64,000 nucleotides of DNA, from positions 84,698,547 to 84,762,546 of the forward strand of contig NC_052016.1 of assembly GCF_015832195.1 (NCBI RefSeq), written 5' to 3'. Within the stretch, counting starts at the first letter, position 1; every line of letters starts with the position of its first letter. The position numbers and the translations under genes were made by a program. This document shows positions 45,101-60,220 of this stretch, piece by piece. The notes under the pieces were generated by a model, which did not search any database, was not told the origin of the DNA, and worked only from the letters and a program-made list of their open reading frames with translations. The stretch is from Motacilla alba alba (Eukaryota; Chordata; Aves; Passeriformes; Motacillidae).

Positions 45101-48100
45101 TTGCCTTCTGTTCGTTATGCTCAGCCTCAGGCGGCCGGGAACCGCTGGGCAAAGTTTAGCGCAAACTGCAGTTTATTTCCAGAGCGGGAGCTCGTGTGCG
45201 GTAGGCCTACTTAGCTTTCGTGGTACGGCCGCTTTCTCTCTTTTTAAAGCACGTGTAAACTCCGTGGAGTTGATTTAAAGTTGCCGGATTTGCTTGATTG
45301 CCGGCATGAAATTACTGCGTAGCGTATATTTTTCGGTCGCAATCTTTTTACTTAGGTTACCTTCAAAGAGATTTGTCCTTCGAGGGTGGAAAGGTGATTG
45401 CTCTAAAAGAACAGCATCGATCAGCTGTTCTGTTATTCATATCTCTCAGATACCTTGACTCCTGCTCCACGTTGCTTCCGATTCACAGCAAGCAGCTGAT
45501 GTTGGAATCAAGCCAAGAAAAATAAAATTCTGGAGGAGGTCACTTAAGAAAAGCCCCGAAAGTTCTCTTTGAATTAGGATACCTCTTTCCCCTGCTATTG
45601 GATGTTTATGCAAGAATTGTGATATCTAGCTAATTGGTGGATCTGAGCCTGTTAGAAATGCTCCTGCTTCCCAGGAAAGTCCGAAATCCTCTTAGCTGTG
45701 CCTCACGTGTCCGACCTGCCGGGCTCAGGACGGGACGGGAGCTGTGTGTGCAGAGCTCCCTGCGCCGCTCTGCTTACCCTGCCCTGCGCACGAAGCGAGG
45801 GCCGGGCTCTTGGTGAGGCCAAGTGAGAGCTGCTCATTTTTCCCCTTTTGCCCTGGCCTTCTCCAGTGTCAGAAGTGTCGGTGCTCAGCAAAGGGTAACA
45901 ACTCTTGTGGCTCAGGAGTCCCGCCACATGTTTGTGCTTTCCAGTTCAGAACTTCCTTCTCTTAGATACGGTTTTGCTGCAGGATTTGGTAGACTCTCCT
46001 TTCCTTTGCAAATAACGAAGATGAGGGGTTACATGTAATATATTGAATTACAATGGCTATTTTTGAAAGCTTAGACATGTCTGCATCGGTCCAAACATGG
46101 TGCAAATTCTTTTATCCTTATGGAATTAGGTTTAAATGTAGAACTGCAGATCCCTGTGGAAGGGGTAGTTGGCATAGGGCCAGTTTATCATCATGGGAAG
46201 GGGGTAGAAAGCTGTATTTCTCAGCTTGTTTTTTTGAACTATCTTGTACAGTCAGTTCAATTACTGTTTTTCTGCACTCTGTTTTTTGAACAAACCAAAC
46301 ACACTAGGAAAGTGGAGACAAAATATTCAACAAACAGCAACGTAAAACTTCAGAAAGTCAAAAGTTTGTATGAGATTGAATATGTAATATCCAAGCTTGA
46401 CTTTTATTTAATGGCTGGACTTCAAATTGGATTTTTTCCTTTTTTTTTCCCTCAGGTTGACAGAGTTCATTAGTCATTTTGTAATCAATATCTTTAAGCA
46501 TGCTACTTGTAACTGAACTTTTTGAAATGAAATTGTGGAAGATAAATGACCTGAGGGGAATCACCACTTAAATGCGATGATTTGAAACAGGAAAAAGAAA
46601 GGCTTGCCCTATGAGATGTATTTCTGCATTAAAATTCAGATAGAGAATTCTGAATTTATAGAGTTATTCAATAATTTTTCTCTGCTGATTTTTAGATTAA
46701 TTAAACTTAGTAAAAAATCCAAACTTCCACTTAAAAAATTCATGTGTGGTGATAATTAGCCGCTCTTCTAAAAAGAAAATATATAAAAATTTTTGACATT
46801 GATGAATATGAGGCTGCCAGTTCTGGCAGCTTTTTAGATAATGTATGCTTGGTGATGGAGCTATGCAAAAGAAATGCTTCTCTGGTTTGAAATATCCTTA
46901 CATTAAGGCTTTACTTGCTCTTGGGCATGCTTTTCCTAAAGGGACTGACTGCTGTGGAGACTTCCAAACTGCGATGTGTTAGGGCATCACAGTTTGGGAG
47001 CTGGGGAAGGTGGCCCACAGGAGCGTATGGTTTCCATAGTGTTTGTAGGGACAAGTAGGTTGTTGGGCAGAGAAATCCCAGGGCTAAAGAATCAAGTGCT
47101 CATCGCCAGCTGAGCTCGTCCCCTCAGGTTTTACAAGGTAAAGGAGAACAATTTTGGCTGTTCCTTGCTTGTTAGTGGTTGTCCTTCCCTTTTCCCCGAG
47201 ACTGGAATTTGAAGTGCAGGGTAGTGCTCTGACCTTGGCCTCCCCTCTGCTCCATTTGGGGAAAAGCAGATCTGCATCTTGCTGACTGCAGCGGGGATCT
47301 GGATCCAGAACTTCCAGAGGATTGACTCAACTCATCTTTTTAAGCTTACGTACATATTTAGGAAGTATTTTGTGTAACTGTAGGACTGCGTTACAAACCC
47401 TGATTATATACATAAATGAAGCTCTTAGTGGATGTTTCCAGCAGTTAAACCTCTGTGTTATTAATCTTGGTTAAATTCTAGTGCTGAATCAATGTATTAG
47501 CATTGTACTTTTCGTGCCGCACTGTTAGCGTTAGGGACTAAACTTACTGGGTTTGGTTTCTGGTTTGATTTTATTCCCCCAGCTGTTTCTTCATGGCTCT
47601 TGTCTGTGCCAGTGCCCTTATTTTATATTGGCTTTTTTAGAAAAGCATGATAAAAATGCTGTTTATTGAATTTGGGTCCATCAACTAGTCCTGCTTTTTC
47701 TGTTTCTTCTTTTAGAAATTGGCATGTTTATCTTAAACGGCCCTTTCCAGGCTCAATTTCTTGACTTTGAAAGGTTGCAGTTTGTGTATTTTCTTTTTTT
47801 TATGTTTTTCCTTTTTTTTTTTTTGTGTACTTTTTTGACTGTCTGAGTAGATGGTGAAGTTTGTAGTTTACAGATGGACCACTGAACTCAGGCGTAAAGG
47901 AACGGCTTGTTTTTCTGGTTGTAAAGGCACAGAAGACTAATTACAGAGGTAAAAAAGGTCATCAGGCTCAAGTCAGCTTTGAATTTGTGCAAAATGTCAG
48001 TAAATTTGGCCTGCAGAAATGTAGGCAAATCAGACAGATCAGTTTTTGTGGGTTGTGGGCACTATCTTCTTTGTCATCAGTTGCAGCATGATGAGCTTTC

Positions 48101-51100
48101 TGACCTTGTCTGCAATGAAGTAGACTTGATTAAATGTTATGAGAAAGAAAAATATGATATGCCTTTTGGGGGATTTGAGAAGCAGGGATGATCTTTGCAA
48201 CTACATATCTTTTTCCCTTATTCTGGAAATATAAATGGAGGAAATTGTTCCTCATGCTTGGTTGTCAGAAAGGACTTAAAGAAAAAAAAGAATGGTGCCT
48301 CTGTTAGCTGGTACTCAAATAAAACGAAGCTTTGTTGGTGAAGTTCAGGAAGGTGCTAAAGTTCTGTTTTCTGTTGATCTCGTGTGGGAACTGATTTTTG
48401 TAGCGTGCCCTTCAGTGTTAACAGAAGTCTGTACAGCAAAATCTGGTTTTGTGTCACTGTATAATGAGGAGAAAAAAATTTTCTCAAGCCATGAAATCTT
48501 GATACTGACGCTTTCAGGAGAAGATTTTTGTACAATACCAGTTTATGAGGAGGCATGAGGAGAACTGGGGGGTTGGGTGATATTTTGGTGTAAGGCAGGG
48601 TTGGTGATTGCAGACAACATTTTCTTTCCCAGGTTATAAATTGGGTGTAGTGGTAAAAGCCCCCTGGAAAGTGGGAGGCTGTGTCTCTGAGATGCTGCTT
48701 CCCTTACTGGTGCTGCCTTGCCTGTGCTCTGCTCTGGTGCTTACCATTAAAGTCAGGTTTTTGGTGTCAGCACTGGGGATTGCTGACCCGTGGCACAAGA
48801 TTTATCAAATGTGTAGCAATGTTAACAATGACTTCAATCCCCATTTGCTTCCAAATATGCTGTCCTGGGGTGGGGAGAAATTAATGGTTTGGACCTTGCA
48901 GGGTGACTGAATTTGCCATAATGGAAATATGTTGAGAAGCTATTACACTCCCATTTGACATGTGATCCTGCTGTCTTGTAAGGCTCTCTAAATTGCTGTT
49001 TCAAGTTCTCTCCCTTGTTAGGGGTAACAGAAGTGAAAAGTTGTGCAACCAAAGGGGACGTTCCCCTCCTCCCCTGGGTATAGGTCTCCCCAGAGCCTCT
49101 GTTTCTATAACACCAGGTATTGAGGTGTATAATACGCAAAATATTACAGAAATTCGGCAGCAGGAGATGTGTCACAGGGCCAGTTTTATCTAAGGAAGAG
49201 CTGTGACTTTCTGAGCAGAGATGCCAGTATCAAGCCATCCTAGTTTGAAACAGCTGTGCTTGAGCTCAGGCACTGTGCTTTGTGTACAGAGGGAATGTGG
49301 CATCGCTGCCTCGGGGACAAGGACAAGCTGCTCGGGCACCTGGGCTGTCTTGCACAAAACACTGCTGGGGAAGAACACACGTTTTTGTCGGTCAGAAGGT
49401 GACTTACTGGTAAACTGGAAACCCTAGCAGTAACAGGAGGGAGCTGGTATTGTTGGATGCTTCCTTTTCTGCTCTGGGGCTGCTGCTTCTGCTGGCCACC
49501 ACTGGCCTTTCTGCATCTTTCATGCCTGATTATTGCAGGCCCAGTAGTTTGATCACTGGTCACTAATAATACTGATGACCATGTCTCCTTAATCAAGGGC
49601 CTTTATTTTCAGTCACCTGCACCACAGGCATGGGTCAAGAAAACATCTGTCAGTGTATTCTGACAGCACGAAGGGTCTGTCTGCTTGCTCAGTAACCTCG
49701 GTGCATTTAATTGGCTCTTTCTGCCACATCAGGCATTTTTCTGTTGGTTACACTCTTTCAAATAATTTATTTCTGTGCCTGGATTAAGAACTTGAGCTCT
49801 TTCAGCCTCTGAGTGTTATTTTTGGATGTGTCCCAGCCTCTGTCTCTCCACCGAACAATACTAAAGGTGTTCTGCAGGGACCTTTGCTAGCCTAGCAATG
49901 GAGCACCGGCAGGCTGCTCATTAGTCTTTTATGTCTCTCCTTATCAGTTTTACTGAGAAACTCCCTATCACTTTGGTTGCACATGTTAGAATAATTAGGC
50001 TTCCTGTTCAGCAGGTTTGTGTGGCATTGATTTTGGCCTGAAAGTTCAGGGGAGGGGAAGGATACCATTAGATTATGTGAAATAGCCAAGTATGGTTGCC
50101 TTTTTTCATTATGAGTTAGATTTAAAACATATTATTGCACAAGGAGAGGCAGAAATCCCAAGCAGACTTTAATGCTACTTGAAAAGGAGGTGGTTTCCCT
50201 TGCATTAATAAATAAGTGAACATAAATCTTAAATTTCTTGGAGGAAAAGAGGATGTGATGATTTCACTGTTCAGTTGGAAGAGAGCTTCACATAATTTGG
50301 AGGCTCTGGGATCACAGCAGGTATCAGACAGACTTGGAGCATTTCCCTGGCCACCCTGGTCTTCCGATGGTTATGGGAAGGGAGGATGGGATATTGTTTG
50401 GGGATTAAGTTGTTTTTTTCCCGTCCATTTTTCTTGTATTTCCAATTATTCTGGAGTTTGCTGTTGCTTGTGGCTTACCATCAAAGTGAACTTAATTTGA
50501 TTTGGCTTTATTTTGTTAATTCTCTACAGTCTTATGATTGCTGTAACAGTGATTACAACTGAGAAGTCTCTGGCCAGCTATTTCTCTGTATAATAACAGT
50601 GTCTTTTTCAGATTAAGGAAAAGTAGGATTTGTTTAGTTTGTCCTGCCTGAGGTTATTTTCTCAAACATTCAGGCTAAAAAGGAAGGTAAAGCTCTTGAA
50701 AAAGTAAGAATCTACAGAAATTATGTTGGTTTTTATTTTTTTTTCCCCTCAGGAGTTTCCTATTTTTCAGGAAATGGTTAGTGTTCAGGCTCTTAAAAAT
50801 ATAGAAAATATTAAAGGGAGAAATGGAAAGGGGCTATTCAGTTGCTGTACCTTTTAGAAAATGAAGAGTATATATCATATTATGAACTAAATAGTCCTCG
50901 TGCATTTTAGAAATTAAACTTTGTGTGAATCTCTGAGATTAGCCTCCTTAAATTCTTTTTCAATTTGAAGACCTCAGCTCCTATCTTATCATGGTGGAAA
51001 TTCCTCCTGAAAATCTGTTTTACACTGTAAGACCTAAAGCCATTGTGTTTGCCTTTAACACATTAAACATTCAGTAGTGCTTTTTAAACAGAGGCATCAA

Positions 51101-53847
51101 TTGGTGCATGTGGGAAGGTAACTGTGTGGTTATGTCACTGTAGCCTGTGTGTTCATTAGCTATTTTGGCTGAATTGGTTGGTGTAATGTGGAAAATAACA
51201 TTGTTTAATGTTTTGGTGCAGAGTGCCATTTTCCCCTCCTGTGTCCTTTGAAATGTTGATCATAATATTCAGTACTATGTAAGAGAAAATACTAGAAACC
51301 ATTAAAAAAAACACAAAATGAGCAAAAAGGAAAGTGTATCTACAATGTGCGGTCAATGAATATTAAACTTTAAGCTAGCAGAAAATACCTTCAAAATGTC
51401 TCAATAGCAAATAAAAGAAAGACAAAGCAGATGGTGTGATAGTATTGCCGTGGAGAGAAGGGCAAGTGACTCTACCATTTGAATGTAAAAAATGTTTTAA
51501 ATGGCATTCTAATTAAGTGCTGCTCACAGCTCTGCTTATAATAGTAATATTTGAATACTGAGATAGGTCCCGAATGGCACAATTCCAAGGGTGTAGGATC
51601 CATTTGCCTAAAACATGTGAGTTGGAAGTGAACCTCTAAGAGAAGCATTTCTAAACAGACCTGTGAGAGACGAGAAGCTTTTGGTGGTAACTTTATGGGG
51701 TATGCTTTTCCATCTCAATATTTTTTTTCACCTTGTTTACAATTAAGGCTTGAACGGTAGTGCTGCACCTTTGTTTCTGAGTGTTCTCTGTCTGTACCTC
51801 AGTAAACTGGCAGGCAGCTTCAGCCATGCCAGGCAAACAATGAAGTTTATAATTAAAAAGTGAGTGGTGGGTAGAGGGGAGACTCAGATCCCTGCAGTTG
51901 CTGCTGGAGGTCACCTGTGTTGCCTGCTGGGTGTGGCTGGGTGGCCACACAGGTCCTGCCCGGAGCTAATGCAGCCTCCTGCCATCTAATTAGCAAATTA
52001 GTCAGTAGGACAGTGTCAGGAGAGGGGTCTGGCGGGACAGGGAGTGTGTGGTGGAGCCAACCACGCTGGCTTTTCACCCCCAGGGGCTGAGGGAAGAGCA
52101 TCACTTGTGGAAACCAGTGGCTATTACTGGCTCTGGTTGTCACCACGCGTGAGCACTTCATGGTGGCTCTCGGGGGCTGGAAATAAATGTGGCACTAACA
52201 AAGCCTGTTCACAAAGTGAAATCTTCATCAAAAACCGTGCCCATATTGACACCAAGTGCAATTTCCCACAGTTATCTGGGAATGCTTCCTGGAGCTGTGA
52301 AGTAGTGTGACTTTATCTAATGAAGTGCTGAAGTGATGATGCAGGAGCCGGATATCTGCATGATTTTTAACTCCAGCTGTCCAGCTTTTTAAATGCAAAT
52401 CAAGGAGTATTTCATGTTCTGAACCAAAAAATTATCCACTGGGTAATGCCCTGGACTCAAGCATTTATCCCTTAATTTTGTGTGCAGTGTGTGCACACTG
52501 AGGCACATCAGAGGAATCGCTGGAGCAGTTTCTAGTTGTAATAATGCTTCAAGGATCATTTGAAGCAATGGACAAGCAAATAACACTTGATGGTAGCTCT
52601 GCTTGAGAAGACCCAACACAGGGAAGCCATTCCTGTCTTCCTGAATGAAGAGAATGTACATGATGGAGGCGAGCTAGGGACTAATAGCAGCATGCTGCAA
52701 GTGTATGACTGAAAAATTAGATCACTGTTGTGATGGAGTGGGGTGTGTGTATATTTTTCTACATCTAATGAGAAGAGGGAACTCAGAAGAATTTTTTTTT
52801 TCTGGATATATAGCCTTTTCATTTTTTCTGCTTTAAAAAAACCCTAACAACCCAACAGTCTATATATTCAAGAAAATTCTGACATGCATCTGAAAGCATT
52901 AAAACTGAAGACAATATTGTTCTTAATTGGGTATTTGCTAGGGTTGCTTTGACTCCCTTAAATCTGTTAGTGGAATTTCTTCAGGCAGTACATAAAACTA
53001 TTTAATTTTCTTTCAAAAGTTATTTTCCTCAAAAGTGAGAATAATGTTTGAACATACATGCATTATGTTATTATTTGAAATATTTAAAGCAGAAATTAGG
53101 TGATATAATGAGAACAGCCAATACTCAGAGAAAGAGTAATCTATTAAAAATAACCTATTGAAAGCTGGAGTAGTGAGTTGTAGAGTTGGTGGGCTGTTTG
53201 AGCATGTACCACAATGGATGGATATAAGTAACAGAACTACATTTTCTCCCTTCCTGTGTCATGTAAAGAAAATAACAGAGAGCCAGGTATGCCTCTTCAT
53301 CTTTGTATTTGAATTTTCTGCATGATCAGTGTGATATGAGGATATTTAGAGCTGCGGGGTGAGATAATGTCTGTCCGTCAGGAAAGCTCAAAAAATTTAA
53401 TTCTGGTGTAAACATAATTCAATAGAAAAAATCCTGAGGAAGGGTCTGTATTGTACTTTTCTGCCTGCTTTTGTCAAAACAAAATGCCTCCTCTAACCTG
53501 AACAAAGTTCTTTACACTTAAAAGCACACCAGGATTGGAACTGATGCTTGGATGTATGCCATGAAGGGAAAATGGTAGTTGTACATCTAAAAAATGTCTA
53601 CAGAAAAACGTAAAATGTGTTTAGAAGTTTTAAAGCCTTGTATCTGTGACAGTTTTTGGGCTAACATCAGAGAAGAAAGAATTTCAGAAAAAAAAAGGTG
53701 ATCTGAGAATGGTTCCATCTTGGCAAGGAAAATGTGATTTGGAGACATAGAAGAGAAAGTTAATCAGAATAATAGCTCTAGCTCTTACAAGGAGATTGAG
53801 TCTATTAATGAAATTAATAGCTGAAATTTAATTATGAAACCAACCTA

Positions 53848-53851
<4 letters not shown>

Positions 53852-53898
<47 letters not shown>

Positions 53899-53900
53899 AT
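53852..53900. repeat. (TA)n microsatellite with TATG/TG tail
   Basis: There are 37 nt of uninterrupted TA alternation (53,852-53,888), followed by GTATGTGTGTAT. Length polymorphism between individuals is likely. Confidence 0.95.
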
Positions 53901-54520
53901 CTCAGGACCTAAGAGGATGATTTTAAAATCAGCAGGTTACTCTAGGTGACAGTTTGGTTCAACTCAGAAGAATCTGAAATGCCTGAGAGCTGGATTCTCT
54001 TGAATCAGCTGGGTAGAAGTTCCCTGAAGTCTTTTGGCAGTGTCTAACTTTTGTGAAATAAAATATGCTGCAGCAATTTCTGGTTTGTATGTATGTATGT
54101 TCACCAGTGAGTGAGTTTATTTTAAGCATTAACTTGCTTGCTTATGGAAAACCCTGGAATAGCCTGGTTTTTTTTCACTAAACTTCCAGGTTAAATTTAA
54201 TTGCAGTTTTGTTAGGAGGACAAGCTAGTCTGGTTGCTTTTGAATGTATTTAAAGAAAGTTTCATAACTCCTTCTTTGGTATTCCTCCAGTAAGGCCTGA
54301 TCCTTTTTTTATCTACAAAGTTTAAAGCTTGAGGGAACAATAAAGACTTAAATCAATTGGAAGTAATTGCAGCTAGATCATCAGCATAGTTTTGTTTAAT
54401 TTACAGTGTTTATTTAGTGCTCTCCTGTTGAGGAAGTTTAATCAAATTGCTCATGCTCTAGAGGACTACGGGGAGCAATAGCAACGGCCCAGGTGCTTGT
54501 TTTCAGGGCTTTATCTTATT

Positions 54521-54570
54521 TATATATATAAATAAAAATATGTACACACACCCCCATATATATATATTTG
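54521..54570. repeat. Compound AT/AC low-complexity tract
   Basis: TATATATATAAATAAAAATA is followed by GTACACACACCCCC and a second short (AT)n run. It lies 0.6 kb from the main TA microsatellite. Confidence 0.8.
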
Positions 54571-57500
54571 TGTTTGAGAAACAAAGATTTTTCATATCTG
54601 GTGCAGTGGCTGGAGTGTTTCCTCTGTAGCTGATCATGGGGACAACAGGGGTCCCACTTGGCTGTGTGCTTTCCCAGTGGTGCCAGACTTGTTTTCCATA
54701 GGTGCTCTTCAAACACCAAGAGAGAGGAGCTCTGCTTTTAATTTAAAGTTGCACAACAATGTAGGTGAAAAGAGTACTTTAAATACAATGAATAAGACTG
54801 TGTTAGTAGCATGTCTCTGCTATTTTGGAATAGACTTTGGAATAGCCTGTAGAAGCTCTCGGCTCTGTCTTTATTGTTTATACTTCTAGTTTAATTGTGC
54901 TGTGTGCTCATCTGCCCTCCTTGAGGGCTGTGGTGTGTCTGGTGCAGTATTTCACTGTGCAGGGCTAGAATCCTTAACCCTCACGTTTGAGAGTGTCTGT
55001 GCTATGGGACAGCTTCAGGCTGTTTTCTTCAGGGAGTAACATGTGATGGGGACAGTTGAAAAGCAAAAGTCTTGACCTTTGAACACATGGAATGTCATGG
55101 GGGATTATCCTTACCCAGTATGCAATTAGTTGTGTTAGAGGGAAAAACACTAACCCATTTCTTTGTGCCAGTTTCTTTTGTCCACCCTTTAGTTCCCCTT
55201 CTTCCCCCTCCACGAAATTCCCATATGCATAGACTGTTAGTGTTTTAGCAGGATTGGGGGGAATTTTTTTTCAGATTCATTAATAAGGCTGAATTTCTTT
55301 CAGGGTAAAAGAAAAACCTGATGTAAACTGAGGTTCTGCAGTTCTATTTCTGTATATCATGTGTGCTGCTGTTGGCATCCCGGCAGGAGCAATTCCTCCT
55401 GTGTTAGTTTTAAGAACAGTTTATTAAAAAAACCCAACCAAAACAAACCATACTGTTGCTATTGTAAGGCTGATTAGGAAAATGCATTTGAGCACTTGAA
55501 ATTAATGAATCTATGGCTTTTCTACAATAAATAGAGGGAGAAGAGTTTGCCATCTGAATAATTCCATTTATTAAGGTCAGATGTTACTGATGCTACTTTT
55601 TTCAGGTGTTAAGGATTATTTGGTTTTCTCCAAACCTGGCTATATTGATTATTTGTTCAGCATTAACTTGTTTTCCTTCTTGAATTCTCTTCCTGTTTTA
55701 ATTTCTCTGCTCCATTTTTTTTAAATGCAGTTCTATCTGTGACAGCATTACATCATTTTTATCCTTAATATCCATAGTATTCATCGTTTCCATTGATAAG
55801 GTAAATGTAGTGGAAGGACACACTGTGTATGTTTTTTAAGTTTCAGTAAGCTTATAGCCAAAACTTCTTCTGACATGGAGTCCTGGAACTTGTAAGCAGT
55901 TTGTTTATATCTTCAACAAAAGTTAAGTATGTAAGTTTTGAGTAATGCTCTTTTTCCATTAGTCCTACGGCTTTCTTAACAATAAGGAAGGAATGCACAT
56001 CCTCGGAGGCTCATCTGGCATTTTGATGGCCCAATAAAACTTGAGTTTTTTGGCATGAAGCCTTTAAATGTAACAGATCTTGTATATGATTGGTATGATT
56101 TAGACTGCAATTGGCAAGCCCAGATTTGGACAGTTATCTTAATGGATGTTTTAAAGGCTTTTTTTGTTCCCCTGTGGCTGAATACAGTCAGTTAAAAATG
56201 TTCTTTGTGATCATCACAAGATTCAAACTTAATGTTTTTAAAAAATTCTGTTCTTTGTTGTGTAAGTTCTACATATACTTTGTTCTTTATTTATGATAAA
56301 AATGCACGGATTTTGAGACAGTTATCAGCTATTAAAAGAATATGACTATTAATGATCTGATTTATTTAGATATTTATTTTATTCAGTAATTTTTTGCCAT
56401 AAAGATAAATAATCTTTTTTTCCCCCTATGGATTTGCAACTCAATATCTTCTTCTGTCATTTAACATCAGACACTTTGATCAGTAAACACATTTACTCTA
56501 TAATGGACAGTCCCTTACATTCTGAATAGTAATTATGCTTGATATTACATGCTTAATTTTTTTCAGTGATTTGTAGTATGAGCTTTGTGATGATTCCACT
56601 GGCTGCAGAATTGTACTTTCAGTGATTGACTAAAGGACAAGTTTCAGGTAACTACAGGCTGGAGCCAGTGTTAGTACAATCTTGGCAATGGGCTTTTCTG
56701 TAGCCATATTCTAGTTCAAGGGTGCTCCCTATAAGGACTCAAGTTTTTGTTCAGGCATCTTTCAGATGTCTGAAATACCACTACTTCCATTAAAAGGAAA
56801 AGAAAAATCTACTTCATAGTTTGTGATCTTACTGTTGGGCATCTTTCCTGCTGCTAAACTGGTCTGTTTCAAACTGCCTTAGTTTCTTCCTAAATCTTTA
56901 ATCTTCCCACTCAACTTGCAGACCACATCCCTTTCATGCTCCCACACTTCATTATTCTGCAGATAGTTTGCTCTCTTGCTGCTGGGCTGTGTCAGTCTCT
57001 TCTGTTCCCTGGGAAGCTTTTTCTCTGCCCTGGGTTGTCCATTGCTAGAGCAGGGAATTGTTACCTTTGGGACAGAGCACTTCAGGAGGACTGACAATGA
57101 AGGGGTTTTTCTTCCTGGCAGCTGGCTTTCCAGAAAGATCATGAGTAACCTACTTACTGGACCACTGGAATTAGATCTGTCAGTCTCTCTTCTGAATTTT
57201 AATAATTTTTATCTCACTGTTGTCTTCCATGATACAGGAAATATTAAATGCATTTGTTTTTTTGAAGTGTAATTACTCATTATTTTTATGCCGAGCTGAA
57301 GCAGTTTGTGATTAATAAAGGTTCCCTTTTGTTACCATATGCTTAGTCATTTTATCTGTGTTAGTAAGGCATGATGACCTATTTTGGTTAGTATGTCTGG
57401 CTTTTGAGCTGCAGGATGATAGCAGAAGCATATCTTGGAATTTCTTGGGCATGCTAGAGACAAAATAGGGGAGTAAAATACCAGAAATGTTAGTGGAGCC

Positions 57501-58974
57501 TGGATTCTGTTCTGTAAGATGTTAGAGGCCTGTGAGACTAGAAAGTTTTAAAGGGTCACCCTTGTTTTTAAAAACTGTCTTTAATAAGGAGTTCATTTAT
57601 GTACTTCAGGTCATTTTAAGACCCTTGAAGCAAGCTTGACTTTACGACAGGAATTCAGTAAGGTGTCACTGTGCCTTATATACATTAACAGAGGTTGTCT
57701 GCTTCCTGGCAGTGCTGAGTTACTGAGAGCCACTAATTTTTTTTCATTAGATGAATGCAATGTTGGAGGCTCCTGACTGAATGAATCCATTAAAAGAGCT
57801 GCCTAAAGGGTATCTTATTTTTGCAGAACATGCAAAAAGTCAGAGTCACTTTGCAAGCTGAGGGCTGTGGTAACATACTATTTATTTCTCTTAAAGGAAT
57901 ATTGCATTTGGCTCCTGTGCTGGTTCTTCATGCTTAGAATTTACTAACTGGGGGGAAAAGACTTTAAAAGGACTGAATACTCATATGCATAATTTTTTTT
58001 CCATTACATTGTCTTCCATTAAAAAAAATTTTCTTCCTTAACTTACAAGACCTGATGGCTTCATAGGTAGTTGGTTTTTATCCATTTTCCTATCTTATGC
58101 GCTTCAGAGAGATGAGAACAGAGCCATAAACCTCCTAAATTAGTAGGAGTATTCCCTAACTGACTGCTAACTAGTCCTAGTAATTGCAAGACTCACACTT
58201 CATTGTCAGAAGGATAAAAATGTCAAGTTCATGACTGTGTGCCTGCTTTGTTTAGTAGCAACTTTAGTGCTTTTTCTCGAAGTTTTGTTGAAAATTGACT
58301 TGGTGAACAAAGAAGTGTAATTCACTTAGAGGCTGAACTAAACCCAGGATCCATCAGAGCAAGCCCAGGAGATAATGTGGGTGATGAAACTGCAGGGTTT
58401 GGCCTCAAACACAGTTGATAATTGAAGGGCAGGAGCAGTCTATCTGCTGTCCATGGGATGCTTTTGCTGGCCTTGCTACATTCCATATGCTGAGAATAGT
58501 GTGGTTTTCCTAAGCAGGCCAGAGGTGATCCAGGGAAATCTTTTTGTGAGAAGGGGAGAATTAGGGCTTGTGAGACACCTGGACATGGTGTTCATGTGGC
58601 ATTTTTCTTTACATTTTGATTTCTTGCCTATATCCATCCTCCCTTACTGCAATGAAGTGTGTTGGTAGTTTTTCAGTACTGTTGTAGTTAGTGAGCAAAA
58701 GGAGTTCTAGTTCTCTAATCTCTTAGCAGCAAGTAGAGCTTATCAAAATTATTGCAAGGCTACAAAACAGTCTGGTTTGTATTTAGTGTCTGTTTTAGTA
58801 TAGTGAGGTCTCCAGGTCCTGGTGTGAACCTTTTATTCTACATTTGAGCTGCTGTGTGCAGTTTGGTTGCTTGCACACCTTCCAGGGGTTGCTCACAGCT
58901 CCCCTGAAGAGTCAGCCTGAACTGGTCAGTTCAGCTTGCAGCTGGTACTACAGTCACTGTTTCCTCTTTGGTAC

Positions 58975-59035
58975 CATTCCATAAGTACTTTGAAAGTTGA
59001 CATAAGTTGCTCTGTACAGCCTTCTCTTGATTTCC
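58975..59035 (-). mobile_element. Possible degraded CR1 fragment
   Basis: AAGTACTTTGAAAGTTGACA, TAAGTTGCTCTGTA and CAGCCTTCTCTTGATTTCC recall the antisense CR1 3' region (ACTGGAAGGCTGCTATAAGG, then GCCTTCTCTTCTCCAGG). Identity is low and the fragment short. Confidence 0.35.
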
Positions 59036-59924
59036 CAGAAACATCACTTTTTTTCAGGCAGAAATATTCCAGGTGGTGTTTCTTGGAGGAAGAACTTCCA
59101 TGCCTATCATTAGGTAAATGGGATCTCTTCCAGCACCTGCTACTTCTCTGTTTTATTCCTAGATGGTCATCTCCATCTTCCAGCATTCTTACAGGCTATT
59201 TTCGCAGAGTTGGCAGAAAATTAGGATTATGTGCATCAAATCTTGAAGCACAAGAAGAATTTCAGGTATCTAACTGAAGACATCACATAAATTAGATATC
59301 TCACAAGCTTGGTGTCTTTTAGATAATTAAGAAACTTCTTGATATTTCAGTATATTTGAGTATTAGTGAATCTAAAAATTAATTATGATCCTAAAATCTT
59401 AATCTCCCTGTGTATAAGCAGTCATTCTGTTTTAAATGACAGTCTTGTTTGTGGTAGTGTTTTGTGGTTTGGTTTTTTTATTTTCTCTGATGCATTTTTA
59501 GAGTTGACTTTTAAGGCATCTTAGTGATTTTAGTTCCTCCCAAATGCTATAGTAAAATTGACATTTTGGTATAAAGAAACAAATTCTCTGCTAATTTCTA
59601 AGACAGAGAGTTTAAGAGCAGTACATGTAAACAAGATGAAATAATACTGAAAAAGTGTGTAAATGTTGTTTAACGTACTGGTTGTGGAAAAAGAGATATT
59701 GAAATAAAAGCAGACACATCATTGAATTGCAAATGAATCTTTGAGATTTATCAGATGATGGAAATGGACTTCTGCAGGAAAACGGCAACAGCAGTTTTAA
59801 TGTAAAGTTTTGTTCCTACCTAATGTGTTTGGTTTTCAGTAATAACTTAAGTCCTTTGTTTACCTTTCTTTCATTTGAACCAAAGAATTTATCTAAAAAT
59901 ACTTGAAAATGTAATCTTGTGCTG

Positions 59925-60220
59925 TCTTTTGTTTTTTTTTGTTTTGTTTTTTGGTGGATTTTTGTGTGTGTGTGTGAGGTGGGGGTTTTTTGATGGCTTT
60001 TTTTTTCTTTTTTGACTTGACCAAGTTTCTTGTCTTGCTAGTAAAGTATATATTAAGTTGTGGAGAGGAGTGGAAAGGAACACTGCCAAGGTGCAGACTA
60101 CAACCTAAGGTTATCTTTCTTAAATGATATGAAGTTGCATAAAAAGTTTGGCTTTTGTGGGATTTTTTTGGTTTGTTTTGGTGGAGTGTTTTTGTTTGGA
60201 TTTGGAGGTTTTTTGTTATT
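59925..60220 (+). repeat. T/G-rich low-complexity cluster
   Basis: Two T/G-rich stretches (59,925-60,018 and 60,155-60,220) include (TG)n at 59,963-59,977 and runs of five Gs and nine or ten Ts. Long minus-strand frames here are artefacts of this composition. Confidence 0.85.

Noticed and set aside
46120..46473. 117-codon plus-strand frame after the CpG island, considered as a FARP1 coding exon
   Set aside because: It does not resemble the FARP1 N terminus or FERM domain, ends in a poly-Phe run from a T tract, and has no convincing flanking splice sites.
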